NCBI GenBank assembly: GCA_035690495.1
Contig: DASSKK010000074.1
Coordinates: 32,560-96,559, forward strand
Direction of reading: 5' to 3'
Source of the DNA: DASSKK01 sp035690495
GTDB taxonomy: Bacteria; Actinomycetota; Actinomycetes; Propionibacteriales; Nocardioidaceae
Length of the DNA: 64,000 bases
Shown here: positions 25,366 to 33,427 of the stretch, one piece after another
Layout: every line of letters begins with the position of its first letter
How positions within the stretch are numbered: the first letter of the stretch is position 1
Notes under the pieces: model-generated
Database searches by the model: none
Told to the model about the DNA's origin: nothing
The model's input: only the letters and a program-made list of their open reading frames with translations
Made by a program: the position numbers and the translations under genes

Positions 25366-25632
25366 TCGTCCCTACCCGGGAAGCGAGACACGTCCGGTCA
25401 GCCCCTGCCGACACCGCTCGCTTGCCTGTGCACACGGTAATCGCTGGCGGGCCGTTTCGGAGCCGATGCCGGGAATGTTTACTCGGGCTGCGAGACGTCA
25501 CGATGCGCCACGAACCGGCCACCGGGAAAAAATCCGGGCAAACCGCGTCATGATCGCCCACAGTGCCCGTCTCACCAGCGCAAGGCCGCCCGCACCGCTC
25601 GGGGGTGGCGAGACGACACGAAGGGACAGGCG

Positions 25633-26394
25633 ATGCCCGTGTTCGCTCTGCTCTCTCGTCGTCGCACGTCGCCGGCCGGGCCGAGGAACACCGCGGAGCT
25701 TCCCCAGCGGATCCGGACCGCGCTGCCGATGCGGTTCGAGGCCGTCGGAGAGGCCCTGTTCGGCGCTGCGAACGGCGCAGAAGTCTGCGCGGCCTGTGCT
25801 GTGGTCGGTCGCGACGTTGCCCGTGACGGTGCTGCCCTGGGAGAGGCGCTGTCCGGGCTGCACGCGACGTACGCCCTGATCCTGGGCACCGAGCCGGAGT
25901 ACGCCGCGATCGAGTCCCTCGCAGTGGCGTGGAGCGAGGCGACCTTGGAATATCTCCACGACCTGTCCTGCGAGGACCCGCTGACCGGGCTGGCCAGCCT
26001 GGCGCACGTGCGGACCCGCCTCTCGGAGATCTACCGGGACGCCGAGCTGAGCGACGAGTCGGTGCAGACCAGCCACGGCCTGGTGATCATCGAGCTGTGC
26101 GACGAGACTCCCGGCAGCGGACCCGAGCACCACTTCACCCGGGCACTGCGCCTCGTGCAGGTCACCGAGGTGGTGCGGTCGGTCTACTCCGGCGGCCAGA
26201 CCGTCGGTCGGCTCGGGCTGGACCGGGCCGTGGTCGTCGTACGCCGTGAGCCCGACCTGGGCATGTCGGTGAGCCTGCTTCGCGACTTCCTTGCCGATCT
26301 CGACCTCGGTGCCGCGGACGTGCGCGTGTGGATCGAGGGACTGCCGGCGAGCGCCGATTCGGCGACCCGGCTGCTCGACGAGCTCGCCCGCTGA
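25633..26394 (+). CDS. GGDEF-like (degenerate) hypothetical protein
   Basis: A 253-residue soluble protein. Around residue 115, CEDPLTGLASLAHVRTRLSEI copies the first strand and helix of GGDEF domains ('DPLTGLANR'), but the signature loop GGDEF itself is absent and replaced by sequence around GGQTVGRLGLDRAVVVV. It is therefore unlikely to make c-di-GMP; similar degenerate proteins occur in actinobacteria without known function. ATG 25633 follows GGGACAGG. It is divergent from the membrane-tethered sigma gene, with a 267-base spacer in which I see no clear promoter. Confidence 0.65.
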   Translation: MPVFALLSRRRTSPAGPRNTAELPQRIRTALPMRFEAVGEALFGAANGAEVCAACAVVGRDVARDGAALGEALSGLHATYALILGTEPEYAAIESLAVAWSEATLEYLHDLSCEDPLTGLASLAHVRTRLSEIYRDAELSDESVQTSHGLVIIELCDETPGSGPEHHFTRALRLVQVTEVVRSVYSGGQTVGRLGLDRAVVVVRREPDLGMSVSLLRDFLADLDLGAADVRVWIEGLPASADSATRLLDELAR

Positions 26395-26475
26395 GCTGAC
26401 CCGCTGAGGCGGTGTCGGGACCGGCTCGTCCGCGCACACATCGGGGGCGTCGGCATCGTCACTTAGGCTGAGCTC

Positions 26476-27273
26476 ATGTGTGGTCGCTACGCGTCGAGCC
26501 GCCGCCCGGAGGACCTCGCCGAGGAGTTCGAGATCGACCGGGCCGCCGAGGTCCCCGAGACGCTGGCGCCCGACTACAACGTGGCCCCCACGAAACCGGT
26601 GTACGCCGTCCTCGAGCGCCCAACCGGTGACCAGGCTGAGGAGCAGCCGACCCAGCGGCAGCTGCGGGTGCTCACGTGGGGGCTGGTGCCGTTCTGGGCG
26701 AAGGATCCCGCGATCGGCAACAAGATGATCAACGCGCGCATGGAGACCGTGCACGAGAAGCCCGCCTACCGGCAGGCGTTCGCGAAGCGGCGCTGTCTGC
26801 TGCCGGCAGACGGCTACTTCGAGTGGTACCCGACCCAGGAGCGCACCAAGTCCGGCCGGCCGAAGAAGCAGCCGTTCTTCATCCGCCCCGCCGACGGCGG
26901 CGTGATGGCGATGGCCGGGCTGTACGAGATCTGGCGGGACCCGACCCGCGACGAGCAGGACCCGGACCGCTTCCGGTGGACATGCACGGTGCTGACCACC
27001 AGCGCCGAGGACGCCGTAGGCCACATCCACGACCGGATGCCGCTCCTGGTCGAGCCGGAGAGGTACGCCGCCTGGCTGGACCCGGGTGCCGGGCAGGGGA
27101 CCGACCTGCGGGAGCTGCTGGTGCCGGCCGCGCCCGGCCGGCTGGAGGCCTACCCGGTGGCCACCCTGGTCAACAACGTACGCAACAACGGTCCGGAGCT
27201 GCTCGACCCGTTGCCGATGGACGAGGCGCTGCCGGGCCAGGGGCTGTCGCAGCAGGCAGGGGGCCGGTCGTGA
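26476..27273 (+). CDS. SRAP-domain protein (HMCES/YedK-type)
   Basis: A 265-residue SRAP protein. Cys2 (MCGRYASS), exposed after Met removal, forms the covalent link to abasic sites in single-stranded DNA. Other conserved parts are APDYNVAPTKPV, LTWGLVPFWAKD, NARMETV, CLLPADGYFEWY (catalytic Glu) and GHIHDRMPLLVEPE (catalytic His). It shields replication forks and is linked to the SOS response in bacteria, but no LexA-like box is seen in the 81 bases upstream. The stop overlaps the next GTG. Confidence 0.92.
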   Translation: MCGRYASSRRPEDLAEEFEIDRAAEVPETLAPDYNVAPTKPVYAVLERPTGDQAEEQPTQRQLRVLTWGLVPFWAKDPAIGNKMINARMETVHEKPAYRQAFAKRRCLLPADGYFEWYPTQERTKSGRPKKQPFFIRPADGGVMAMAGLYEIWRDPTRDEQDPDRFRWTCTVLTTSAEDAVGHIHDRMPLLVEPERYAAWLDPGAGQGTDLRELLVPAAPGRLEAYPVATLVNNVRNNGPELLDPLPMDEALPGQGLSQQAGGRS

Positions 27274-27917
27274 GCGTGGTCAAGACGTTCCCGACCAAGC
27301 ACGGCGAGGGCCGGCTGGTCCGGGACCGGTCCCGGCACCCGATCGCGACGGTCCTGCTCGCCCACGGTGCCGGCGGCGGGGTCGACGCCCCTGACCTGGC
27401 GGCGCTCGCCGAGGCGCTGCCCGGGCAGGGCGTCTCCGTGGTGCGTGTCGAGCAGCCCTGGCGCACCGCCGGGAAGCGGGTCGCACCACGGCCGGAGGTG
27501 CTCGACGAGTGCTTCATAGCCGCCGCGAACCTGATGCGGGTGCGCACCCCGCTGGTGGTGGGCGGGCGCAGTGCCGGCGCCCGGTCTGCCGCCCGGACCG
27601 CGCGCGAGCTGGCCGCCTCGGGCTACCTCGCGCTGGCGTTCCCGCTGCACCCGCCGGGCAAGCCGGAGAAGTCCCGTCTCGAGGAGCTCGACGCGGTGCG
27701 GGTGCCGACGCTGCTGGTGCAGGGCGAACGCGACGCGTTCGGCCGGCCCGAGGAGTTCCCGCCGGACCGGGAGCTGACCGTGGTGCCCGAGGCGGACCAT
27801 TCGTTCAAGGTGGGCCGGGGGGCGGCGGTCAGCCAGGTCGAGGCGCTCGCGGTGCTGGTGGAGGCCACGCTGGAGTGGATCGTCCGCGACGTGGTGGGGA
27901 ATCGTTCGCGCGGCTGA
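27270..27917 (+). CDS. alpha/beta hydrolase (KANL3/Tex30-like)
   Basis: A 215-residue hydrolase. The start gives HGEGRLV and TVLLAHGAGGGVDAPDL (oxyanion region), the nucleophile elbow is GGRSAGARSA, and the acid and base fit QGERDAFG and PEADHSFK. The family (dienelactone-hydrolase-like KANL3/Tex30) has no assigned bacterial substrate. GTG 27270 overlaps the SRAP stop as GTGA, so the two genes are coupled. The SigR-type promoter for the next gene begins inside the last codons. Confidence 0.85.
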   Translation: MSVVKTFPTKHGEGRLVRDRSRHPIATVLLAHGAGGGVDAPDLAALAEALPGQGVSVVRVEQPWRTAGKRVAPRPEVLDECFIAAANLMRVRTPLVVGGRSAGARSAARTARELAASGYLALAFPLHPPGKPEKSRLEELDAVRVPTLLVQGERDAFGRPEEFPPDRELTVVPEADHSFKVGRGAAVSQVEALAVLVEATLEWIVRDVVGNRSRG

Positions 27918-27923
27918 TGCGTT
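27897..27923 (+). promoter_or_regulatory. candidate SigR (SigH-type) promoter of sigR
   Basis: GGGAAT (27897-27902), an 18-base spacer, then GTT (27921-27923). This fits the SigR/SigH consensus GGAAT-N18-GTT described in Streptomyces and Mycobacterium. It stands about 165 bases upstream of the sigR start, as expected for autoregulation by redox stress. Confidence 0.7.
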
Positions 27924-28062
27924 GGGCCCCAGTGACTGCTTGTACGCCCGACCGCGACGGCGAACGGAGAGGCCCTTGAGCGTGACCATGACGGTGGGCA
28001 CCCCCAGACGCGGGGCACTGCAGGCTCTGGTGACCAGCTGCCGGGCGATGCGGACGACGTAC

Positions 28063-28084
28063 CCCAGCCTCCCGGTAGGCTGGG
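28063..28084 (+). promoter_or_regulatory. hairpin covering the sigR ribosome-binding region
   Basis: CCCAGCCT (28063-28070) and AGGCTGGG (28077-28084) form a perfect 8-bp stem with a six-base loop (CCCGGT). The second arm merges into GGGAGG, two bases before the sigR ATG at 28090, so the hairpin would hide the ribosome-binding site. No intrinsic T-run is present. Confidence 0.6.
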
Positions 28085-28089
28085 AGGCG

Positions 28090-28755
28090 ATGAGCAATCA
28101 CACCCCCGAGACCGACAGCGTCCCCGACGTCTCCGAGGTCGATCTGGAGACCGAGACCGAGCAGGAGCGGTCCGCGCGCTTCGAACGCGACGCGTTCGTC
28201 TACCTCGACCAGCTCTACTCGGCGGCGATGCGGATGACCCGCAACCCGGCCGACGCCGAGGACCTCGTCCAGGAGACCTTCGCCAAGGCGTACGCCGCCT
28301 TCCACCAGTTCACGCCCGGGACGAACCTGAAGGCGTGGCTGTACCGCATCCTCACCAACACGTTCATCAACACCTACCGCAAGAAGCAGCGCGAGCCGCA
28401 GCAGTCGATGGCCGAGGACGTCGAGGACTGGCAGCTCGCGCGTGCCGAGTCGCACAGCGGGGTCGGGCTGAAGTCCGCCGAGACCGAGGCGCTCGAGCAC
28501 CTTCCGGACAGCGATGTCAAGGACGCCCTGCAGCGGCTGCCGGAGGACTTCCGGCTCGCGGTCTACCTCGCCGACGTCGAGGGCTTCCCCTACAAGGAGA
28601 TCGCCGAGATCATGGACACCCCGATCGGGACCGTGATGTCGCGGTTGCACCGGGGACGGCGCCAGCTGCGCGAGATGCTCGAGGACTACGCGCGCCAGCG
28701 GGGGCTCTCCGAGGCATCGCCGGCCTCGGCCGGCAGCGGCGGAGGTGCGAGATGA
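28090..28755 (+). CDS. sigR: redox-responsive ECF sigma factor SigR (RpoE-type)
   Basis: A 221-residue ECF sigma factor. Region 2 includes MRMTRNPADAEDLVQETFAKAY, region 4 includes LPEDFRLAVYLADVEGFPYKEIAEIM and GTVMSRLHRGRRQL; the N-terminal tail is acidic. With rsrA overlapping by ATGA, it is the mycothiol/thioredoxin stress switch of actinobacteria, controlling thiol-homeostasis genes. A SigR-type promoter upstream predicts positive autoregulation. The start at ATG 28090 is chosen from the homologous start MSNHTPETD; the frame is open further upstream, so a longer form made from an upstream start during stress is possible. Confidence 0.93.
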   Translation: MSNHTPETDSVPDVSEVDLETETEQERSARFERDAFVYLDQLYSAAMRMTRNPADAEDLVQETFAKAYAAFHQFTPGTNLKAWLYRILTNTFINTYRKKQREPQQSMAEDVEDWQLARAESHSGVGLKSAETEALEHLPDSDVKDALQRLPEDFRLAVYLADVEGFPYKEIAEIMDTPIGTVMSRLHRGRRQLREMLEDYARQRGLSEASPASAGSGGGAR

Positions 28756-29045
28756 GCTGCGGCAACCCTCACGACCAGGACTGCTCGGAAGTCCTCGAGC
28801 GCGTCTTCTTCTTCATCGACAACGAGCTCGAGCAGGCCGACAGCGAGCAGATCCAGCAGCACCTCGACGAGTGCGGCCCCTGCCTGGCCAAGTACGACCT
28901 GGAACGCACCGTGAAGTCACTGGTCGCCCGCTCGTGCTGCGAGCAGGCCCCCGCGTCGCTGCGCGACAAGGTGCTGGTGCGGATCCGTCAGGTGCAGGTG
29001 GAGATCACCGAGACCACCGAGACGCGGGTCGTCACCGACGAGTAG
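28752..29045 (+). CDS. rsrA: zinc-binding anti-sigma factor RsrA
   Basis: A 97-residue anti-sigma factor. Cysteines and histidine sit at the S. coelicolor RsrA positions: Cys3, Cys11, His37, Cys41, Cys44, and the pair Cys62-Cys63 (SCCEQAP). Zinc held by this set keeps SigR sequestered; disulfide formation releases it. The ATG overlaps the sigR stop, giving matched expression. The bL37 gene follows on the other strand, 22 bases away. Confidence 0.92.
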   Translation: MSCGNPHDQDCSEVLERVFFFIDNELEQADSEQIQQHLDECGPCLAKYDLERTVKSLVARSCCEQAPASLRDKVLVRIRQVQVEITETTETRVVTDE

Positions 29046-29067
29046 CCGACGCGCTGGTCGAGCTCGC

Positions 29068-29142
29068 TCAGGCGTTCGGCCGCTTGCCGTGGTTGGCGTT
29101 CTTCTTCTTGCGGGCACGACGCTTGCGTCCGGTCTTGCTCAT
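29068..29142 (-). CDS. ribosomal protein bL37 (24 residues)
   Basis: A tiny, highly basic protein: MSKTGRKRRARKKK followed by NANHGKRPNA. It matches actinobacterial bL37, the 24-residue 50S protein first seen in mycobacterial ribosome structures. ATG 29142 has a perfect ribosome-binding site (AGGAGG, seven bases away). It lies between rsrA and a broken thioesterase gene, its usual neighbourhood near sigR in some actinobacteria (from memory). It is easily missed because of its size. Confidence 0.88.
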   Translation of the reverse strand: MSKTGRKRRARKKKNANHGKRPNA

Positions 29143-29208
29143 CGGGTCCTCCTGATCGTGGGGTAAGGATCCATCCTCTCAAACGCCCGCCTGCATGGTT
29201 GCGGCAGC

Positions 29209-29601
29209 ATGGGTTCCGTGCAGATCAGCGTCGGCCAGCAGGCCACCCTCTCGTTCACCGTCACCGACGACGACACCGCCCGCGCCCTCGGGTCGGGGGA
29301 CCTGCCGGTGCTGGGCACGCCGCGGCTGCTCGCCTGGAGCGAGGCGGCCACCTGCGCGGCGATCGACGGCGCTCTCGGGGAGGACCGGACCAGCGTCGGC
29401 AGCCGGATCTTGCTGGAGCATCTCGGCGCGAGCCCGGTCGCCGCGACCTTGCGCGTGACCGCGACGGTGTCGTACGTCGACGGGTGACTGGTCCGCTTCG
29501 AGGTCGTCGCCGTGCACGCCGCGGACGAGAAGGTCGTCGGGCACGGCGAGATCACCCGGGTCGTGGTCGATCGTGCGCGCTTCCTGTCCCGTCTCACCTG
29601 A
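29209..29601 (+). pseudogene. FlK-like thioesterase interrupted by an in-frame TGA
   Basis: Two reading parts in the same frame join into one hot-dog-fold thioesterase of the fluoroacetyl-CoA thioesterase (FlK) kind. Codons 1-92 run to SYVDG, then TGA (29485-29487), then LVRFEVVAVHAADEKVVGHG and VVVDRARFLSRLT up to the real stop at 29599-29601. Relatives usually read VDG-R-LVRFEV, so a CGA-to-TGA change is the simplest cause. The first part alone (92 residues) would lack the last two strands. A sequencing error cannot be excluded. Confidence 0.75.
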
Positions 29602-29633
29602 GCCAGCGATGTCGGCACGCCGAGCGGGCCGTC

Positions 29634-30140
29634 TCACAGCTCGAGGCGGAAGCCCAGCAGCTCCACGCCCGGAACCGGCGACCAGTCCAGGTCCGGGACG
29701 CGCCGGAAACCCAGCCGTCGGTAGAGCCGGTGCGCATCCACCTGGACGTGCATGCTGCACAGCACGACCGCGTGGTAGCCGAGCTCGCGGGAGCGCTCCT
29801 GGCAGGCGCCGACCAGCGCGGCGGCCACGCCTCGTCGGCGGGCCAGGGAGGCCACGGCCAGCATCCGGAACTCGCCCTCGCCCGGACCGGCCAGCTCCCG
29901 AAGGGCCGATCCCTCGGGACAGAACGTGACCGTCCCGGCCAGGGAGCCGTCCAGCTCCGCGACGTAGAGCTCCGCCCCGCCGGCCCGGGCCTCGGCATCG
30001 CGCAGGTGACCGGCGTAGTCGTCCGACTCGGTGATGAACCCGCCCTCCGCGTAGGCCGAGAACGTCAGCTCACCGACGGCGGCGTACTCCGAGACGTGCG
30101 CCGGCCGGACCAGGACGGCCATCGGATCGGTCGGCCTCAC
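29634..30140 (-). CDS. GNAT-family N-acetyltransferase
   Basis: A 168-residue GNAT. The acetyl-CoA signature is FRMLAVASLARRRGVAAALVGAC (Q/RxxGxG/A as RRRGVA) at about residues 93-115, with LYRRLGFRRVPDLDW near the end. The acceptor substrate cannot be told. GTG 30140 overlaps the stop of the upstream TPP enzyme (GTGA), so the two are coupled; an in-frame ATG at 30122 is an alternative start. Confidence 0.85.
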   Translation of the reverse strand: MRPTDPMAVLVRPAHVSEYAAVGELTFSAYAEGGFITESDDYAGHLRDAEARAGGAELYVAELDGSLAGTVTFCPEGSALRELAGPGEGEFRMLAVASLARRRGVAAALVGACQERSRELGYHAVVLCSMHVQVDAHRLYRRLGFRRVPDLDWSPVPGVELLGFRLEL

Positions 30141-31840
30141 ACGCCGAAGGTCGAGCGGGGGTACGGCGTGTTCACGTCGGTGATCACGTTCACGAGGTAC
30201 GGCGTGCCTGCGGCGAACGCCCGGTCGAGCGCCGGGCCGATCTGCTCGGGGTCGGTCACCGTCTCACCGCCACCGCCGAGTGCCCGGACCACGTCGTCGT
30301 AGCGGGTCTGCGGCGCGAGGTCCGCGGCCACGTCGTACCCGTAGAGCATCTGCATCGGCTGCTTCTCCAGGCCCCAGGCGGAGTTGTTGCCGCAGACCAT
30401 GACCACGGGCAGGTCGTGGCGCACGAGCGTGTCCACGTCCATCAGCGACATCCCGGCCGCCCCGTCGCCGAGCAGCAGCACCACCTGTGCCGACGGCCGC
30501 GCCAGCCGGGCCGCGATCGCCGCACCCATCCCGGCGCCGAGGCATCCGAACGGTCCCGGGTCCAGCCAGCCGCCCGGCCGCTTCGGCTCGACGTACTTGC
30601 CGGCGAACGACACGAAGTCGCCGCCGTCGCCGACCACGACCGCGTCGTCGGCGAGCCGGGGCAGCAGCTCGCCGTAGATCCGGGCCGGATGGATCGGGTC
30701 GGCGGCCGAGTGCAGGCTCTCCTCGTCGGCGGCGGCCGCGGCCGCCACGTCGTCGCGCAGCCGGCTCGTCCACGCGGACCAGTCGGGCTTGCGGGGCTGA
30801 CGTTCGACGGCTGCCCGCAGGCCGTCGAGCACCAGGGTGAGGTCCCCGGCCGCCGATGCGGCGAGGTCGGCGTGCGAGGAGACCTGACCGGGCGAGTCGG
30901 CGAGGTGGACCACCTGGGCGGGCGTGCCACCTCCAGGGTCGTCGCGGCCGCCGAACACGCCGTACCCCAGCCGGAAGTCCAGCGGCGTGCCGACCACGAC
31001 CGCCAGGTCGCAGCCGCCGAACGCGGTGCGCCGGGCCCTGGTGACCAGCAGCGGATGACCGCCGGGCACGACGCCCCGGCCCATCCCGTTGGTGACTACC
31101 GGCACGCCGAGCTCCTCGACGAACCGGAGTGCGGCCTCCTCCGCGCCGTCGGCCCACACGTCGCTTCCGAGCACGAGCACGGGCCGCTCCGCCTGCGCGA
31201 GCAGTGCCGCCACCTCGCCGATCGCGTCCGGGTCCGGGTCGCGAGGTGCCGGACGCGCGGGTCCGGACACCGGGACGGTCGCCTTGTCGAAGAACTGGTC
31301 CATGGGTACGTCGAGGAAGACCGGTCCGCGGTGGGCGGAGCCGGCCACGGTGAACGCCTCGTCGACGGCGGAGCCGATCTCGGCGCACTCGTGGACGGTG
31401 CGGGCGTGCTTGGTGACCGTGGACAGCAGCGGCGGGTGGTCGAGCTCCTGCAGGCTGCCCATGCCCCACTTGCCGGCCGGTGCCCGCCCGCCGACCACGA
31501 CCAAGGGGGAACCGGAGAAGCCGGCCTGGGTGATCGCGCTCACCCCGTTGGTGACCCCGGGGCCGGCCGTGAGCACGGCGAGGCCGGGGGTGCGGGTGAG
31601 CTTGCCGGTCGCCTCGGCGGCGAACACCGCGGTCTGCTCGTGGCGCACGTCGACGATCCGCAGCGGCGGCCCGCCGTGCGCGGGATGCACCGCCGCGTCG
31701 TACATCGGGAACACGTGGGCGCCGGAGAGGGTGAACAGCGTGTCGACCCCGTGCCGGGCCGCGGCCGCGACGGCGTGCACGCCGCCATGCCCCTCGATGG
31801 TCCCCCGGTCGCCCGCGGCGGCCTGCTCCGTATCGCTCAT
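30137..31840 (-). CDS. thiamine-pyrophosphate enzyme, acetolactate-synthase-like
   Basis: A 567-residue member of the acetolactate synthase/benzoylformate decarboxylase family. The N-terminal domain shows the catalytic Glu in VRHEQTAVFAAEATGKL and GPGVTNGVSAITQA; the C-terminal TPP motif is GDGAAGMSLMDVD through CGNNS. Many actinobacteria have such an 'IlvG-like' extra copy beside the true ilvB. No ilvN or ilvC lies nearby, so acetolactate synthesis is doubtful. The start codon lies near GTAACG-rich DNA without a strong ribosome-binding site. Confidence 0.85.
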   Translation of the reverse strand: MSDTEQAAAGDRGTIEGHGGVHAVAAAARHGVDTLFTLSGAHVFPMYDAAVHPAHGGPPLRIVDVRHEQTAVFAAEATGKLTRTPGLAVLTAGPGVTNGVSAITQAGFSGSPLVVVGGRAPAGKWGMGSLQELDHPPLLSTVTKHARTVHECAEIGSAVDEAFTVAGSAHRGPVFLDVPMDQFFDKATVPVSGPARPAPRDPDPDAIGEVAALLAQAERPVLVLGSDVWADGAEEAALRFVEELGVPVVTNGMGRGVVPGGHPLLVTRARRTAFGGCDLAVVVGTPLDFRLGYGVFGGRDDPGGGTPAQVVHLADSPGQVSSHADLAASAAGDLTLVLDGLRAAVERQPRKPDWSAWTSRLRDDVAAAAAADEESLHSAADPIHPARIYGELLPRLADDAVVVGDGGDFVSFAGKYVEPKRPGGWLDPGPFGCLGAGMGAAIAARLARPSAQVVLLLGDGAAGMSLMDVDTLVRHDLPVVMVCGNNSAWGLEKQPMQMLYGYDVAADLAPQTRYDDVVRALGGGGETVTDPEQIGPALDRAFAAGTPYLVNVITDVNTPYPRSTFGV

Positions 31841-31874
31841 GCTCGCACGTTACTACCCGGTAGCCTGCGCCGGG

Positions 31875-32732
31875 TCAGCGGCCGAGCATCCCCGGATGCA
31901 GCTCGCGGAGCCGGTCGATCAGCGCCAGCAGCAGGTCGGCGCGGCAGGCGGGTGGGTTCGGTGCGAGGGCGACCTGCAGGTGCAGGGCCCGCAGGTACGC
32001 CGTGACGTTGCGGGCCACCACGTCGGCGGGCCCGTCGACCGGATGGCCTCCCGGCACCGGTGTCGCCGCCCCGACCAGCCTGGACAGCCATGGCTCGAGC
32101 ACGGCCAGGTCGACCATGTCACGGCGCAGGATGCTCATCGTGGCCATGGCCAGCCGGTCGTCCTCCCCGTGGGCGAACGCATGCTCGGTCGGCACCAGCA
32201 GCCGGTCGGCGATCACGTCGAGCAGCACGGTCAGCTCGAGGCGGCCTATGCTCTCGCTGCCCGCGAGCGCCCGGATCGCGTCGGCACCGTGCGCGACCGC
32301 GTGCGCCCACCCCTTGCCGGACACGAAGCCGCGAAGGTCGCGTTCGCGGACCAGCCAGCCGGCCACGCGATCGCCCCACCGCAGCGTGGTCTCCGGCGCG
32401 AGCAGGTGCTCGGCCTGATCACGGCCGATGCACTCGGCGAGCACGAGGGCCGAGAAGCTGCGCCGGAACACCGTGTCCGTGCCTGACTCGCCGAGGCCGA
32501 CGAGCAGGCCCTCGGTCATCCCGTCGCCGAGCCCCTCCAGGAGCTGGTCGTAGACACCGTCCTCGACCCAGGTGGCCAGGGTCGGGTAGGCCACCTCGTC
32601 GCGCCGGTAGGGGTCGGGATCGCCGAGCATCGTGGTCAGCTCGGCGGTGAGATCGGCCAGCGGCGGGTCCTGCGGGTCACGCGGAACCTTGTGGCCTTCC
32701 GCCACGACGCGATCCCAGAAGGCCGACTCCAT
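31875..32732 (-). CDS. DUF2785-domain protein
   Basis: A 285-residue soluble, helical protein. The sequence PYRRDEVAYPTLATWVEDGVYD near residue 42 and WAHAVAHGADAIRALA near 140 are characteristic of DUF2785, a family of unknown function. ATG 32732 follows AGGA. It lies 34 bases upstream of the TPP-enzyme gene on the same strand, possibly a unit of three with the GNAT. No membrane helix or metal motif is obvious besides the His-containing helix. Confidence 0.75.
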   Translation of the reverse strand: MESAFWDRVVAEGHKVPRDPQDPPLADLTAELTTMLGDPDPYRRDEVAYPTLATWVEDGVYDQLLEGLGDGMTEGLLVGLGESGTDTVFRRSFSALVLAECIGRDQAEHLLAPETTLRWGDRVAGWLVRERDLRGFVSGKGWAHAVAHGADAIRALAGSESIGRLELTVLLDVIADRLLVPTEHAFAHGEDDRLAMATMSILRRDMVDLAVLEPWLSRLVGAATPVPGGHPVDGPADVVARNVTAYLRALHLQVALAPNPPACRADLLLALIDRLRELHPGMLGR

Positions 32733-32871
32733 GCGGGCAATCCTGCCACTGAACGCCGGGATCCCCATCCTTGGGGCGGGCCGTCGCCGACCGAGCTCGT
32801 GCGGGCCCACAGCGGCCCCGATCGGAGGGGGACGCGGGTGGTGGTGGACCTGCCGCTGGGCTGAGGAGAGG

Positions 32872-33126
32872 TCAGGCGGAGGTGCGGATCTTCGCGCGGG
32901 CGTTCCGGCGCTTGAGCGCGCGACGCTCGTCCTCGCTCATGCCGCCCCAGACGCCGTGATCCTGTCCCGCCTCGAGAGCCCAGGCGAGGCACTGCTCGCG
33001 CACCTCGCAGCGCCGGCACACCTTCTTGGCCTCCTCGATCTGCAGGATGGCCGGACCGGTGTTGCCGATCGGGAAGAACAGCTCCGGGTCCTCGTCGAGG
33101 CATGCAGAGCGGTGGCGCCAATCCAT
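32872..33126 (-). CDS. whiB1: WhiB1-type iron-sulfur transcription factor
   Basis: An 84-residue Wbl protein. Cys9, Cys37, Cys40 and Cys46 bind the [4Fe-4S] cluster, GVWGGM is the turn at 59-64, and RRALKRRNARAK is the basic DNA-binding tail. The phrasing WRHRSACLDEDPELFFPIGN is that of WhiB1, the NO-sensitive essential Wbl that binds the major sigma factor region 4. A CRP/Cmr-like site lies about 75 bases upstream, as in M. tuberculosis. Confidence 0.93.
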   Translation of the reverse strand: MDWRHRSACLDEDPELFFPIGNTGPAILQIEEAKKVCRRCEVREQCLAWALEAGQDHGVWGGMSEDERRALKRRNARAKIRTSA

Positions 33127-33427
33127 GGCGGCGTACTCCTATCGTGTGCGGTGGCCGACCCGCGGGGTCTCGGGCGGCCCTTGCGCGTGAGCCACGTTGT
33201 GAACGCGTTCACGAAGTGCGACTCAACTCAGGGGGGTGCTGATTTGAGTCTGGGGTTGTCGCGGCGCGCACGATCACGAGACCTGCGCCCCGGTGACTGT
33301 CTCGATCGTTGCAAGAGTTGCGGGCACGATCAAGCCCCATTCTTGGTCACTTTCGTCACAGACCCCCTCATGCTTCCCATCCGACCGCTCCGTGCGCAGG
33401 TCCGCAGGCCCACTAGCATCGTCGGGT
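33127..33427. other. divergent intergenic region between whiB1 and a membrane gene (301 bp)
   Basis: No gene is supported here. It holds the whiB1 leader and promoter region with the palindrome at 33198-33213. On the other strand it carries the promoter of the gene starting at 33428. I see no T-run terminator or repeat beyond the palindrome. Confidence 0.6.
33198..33213. promoter_or_regulatory. candidate CRP/Cmr/GlxR operator upstream of whiB1
   Basis: TGTGAACGCGTTCACG: the half-sites TGTGA and TCACG surround six bases, matching TGTGA-N6-TCACA at nine of ten positions, and the core GTGAACGCGTTCAC is a perfect palindrome. whiB1 in M. tuberculosis is a direct target of the CRP-family regulator Rv3676, which supports the call. 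Confidence 0.65.

Noticed and set aside
29485..29487. TGA in the thioesterase as selenocysteine
   Set aside because: The homologous residue is usually Arg, not Cys; no SECIS-like hairpin or selenoprotein genes are seen.
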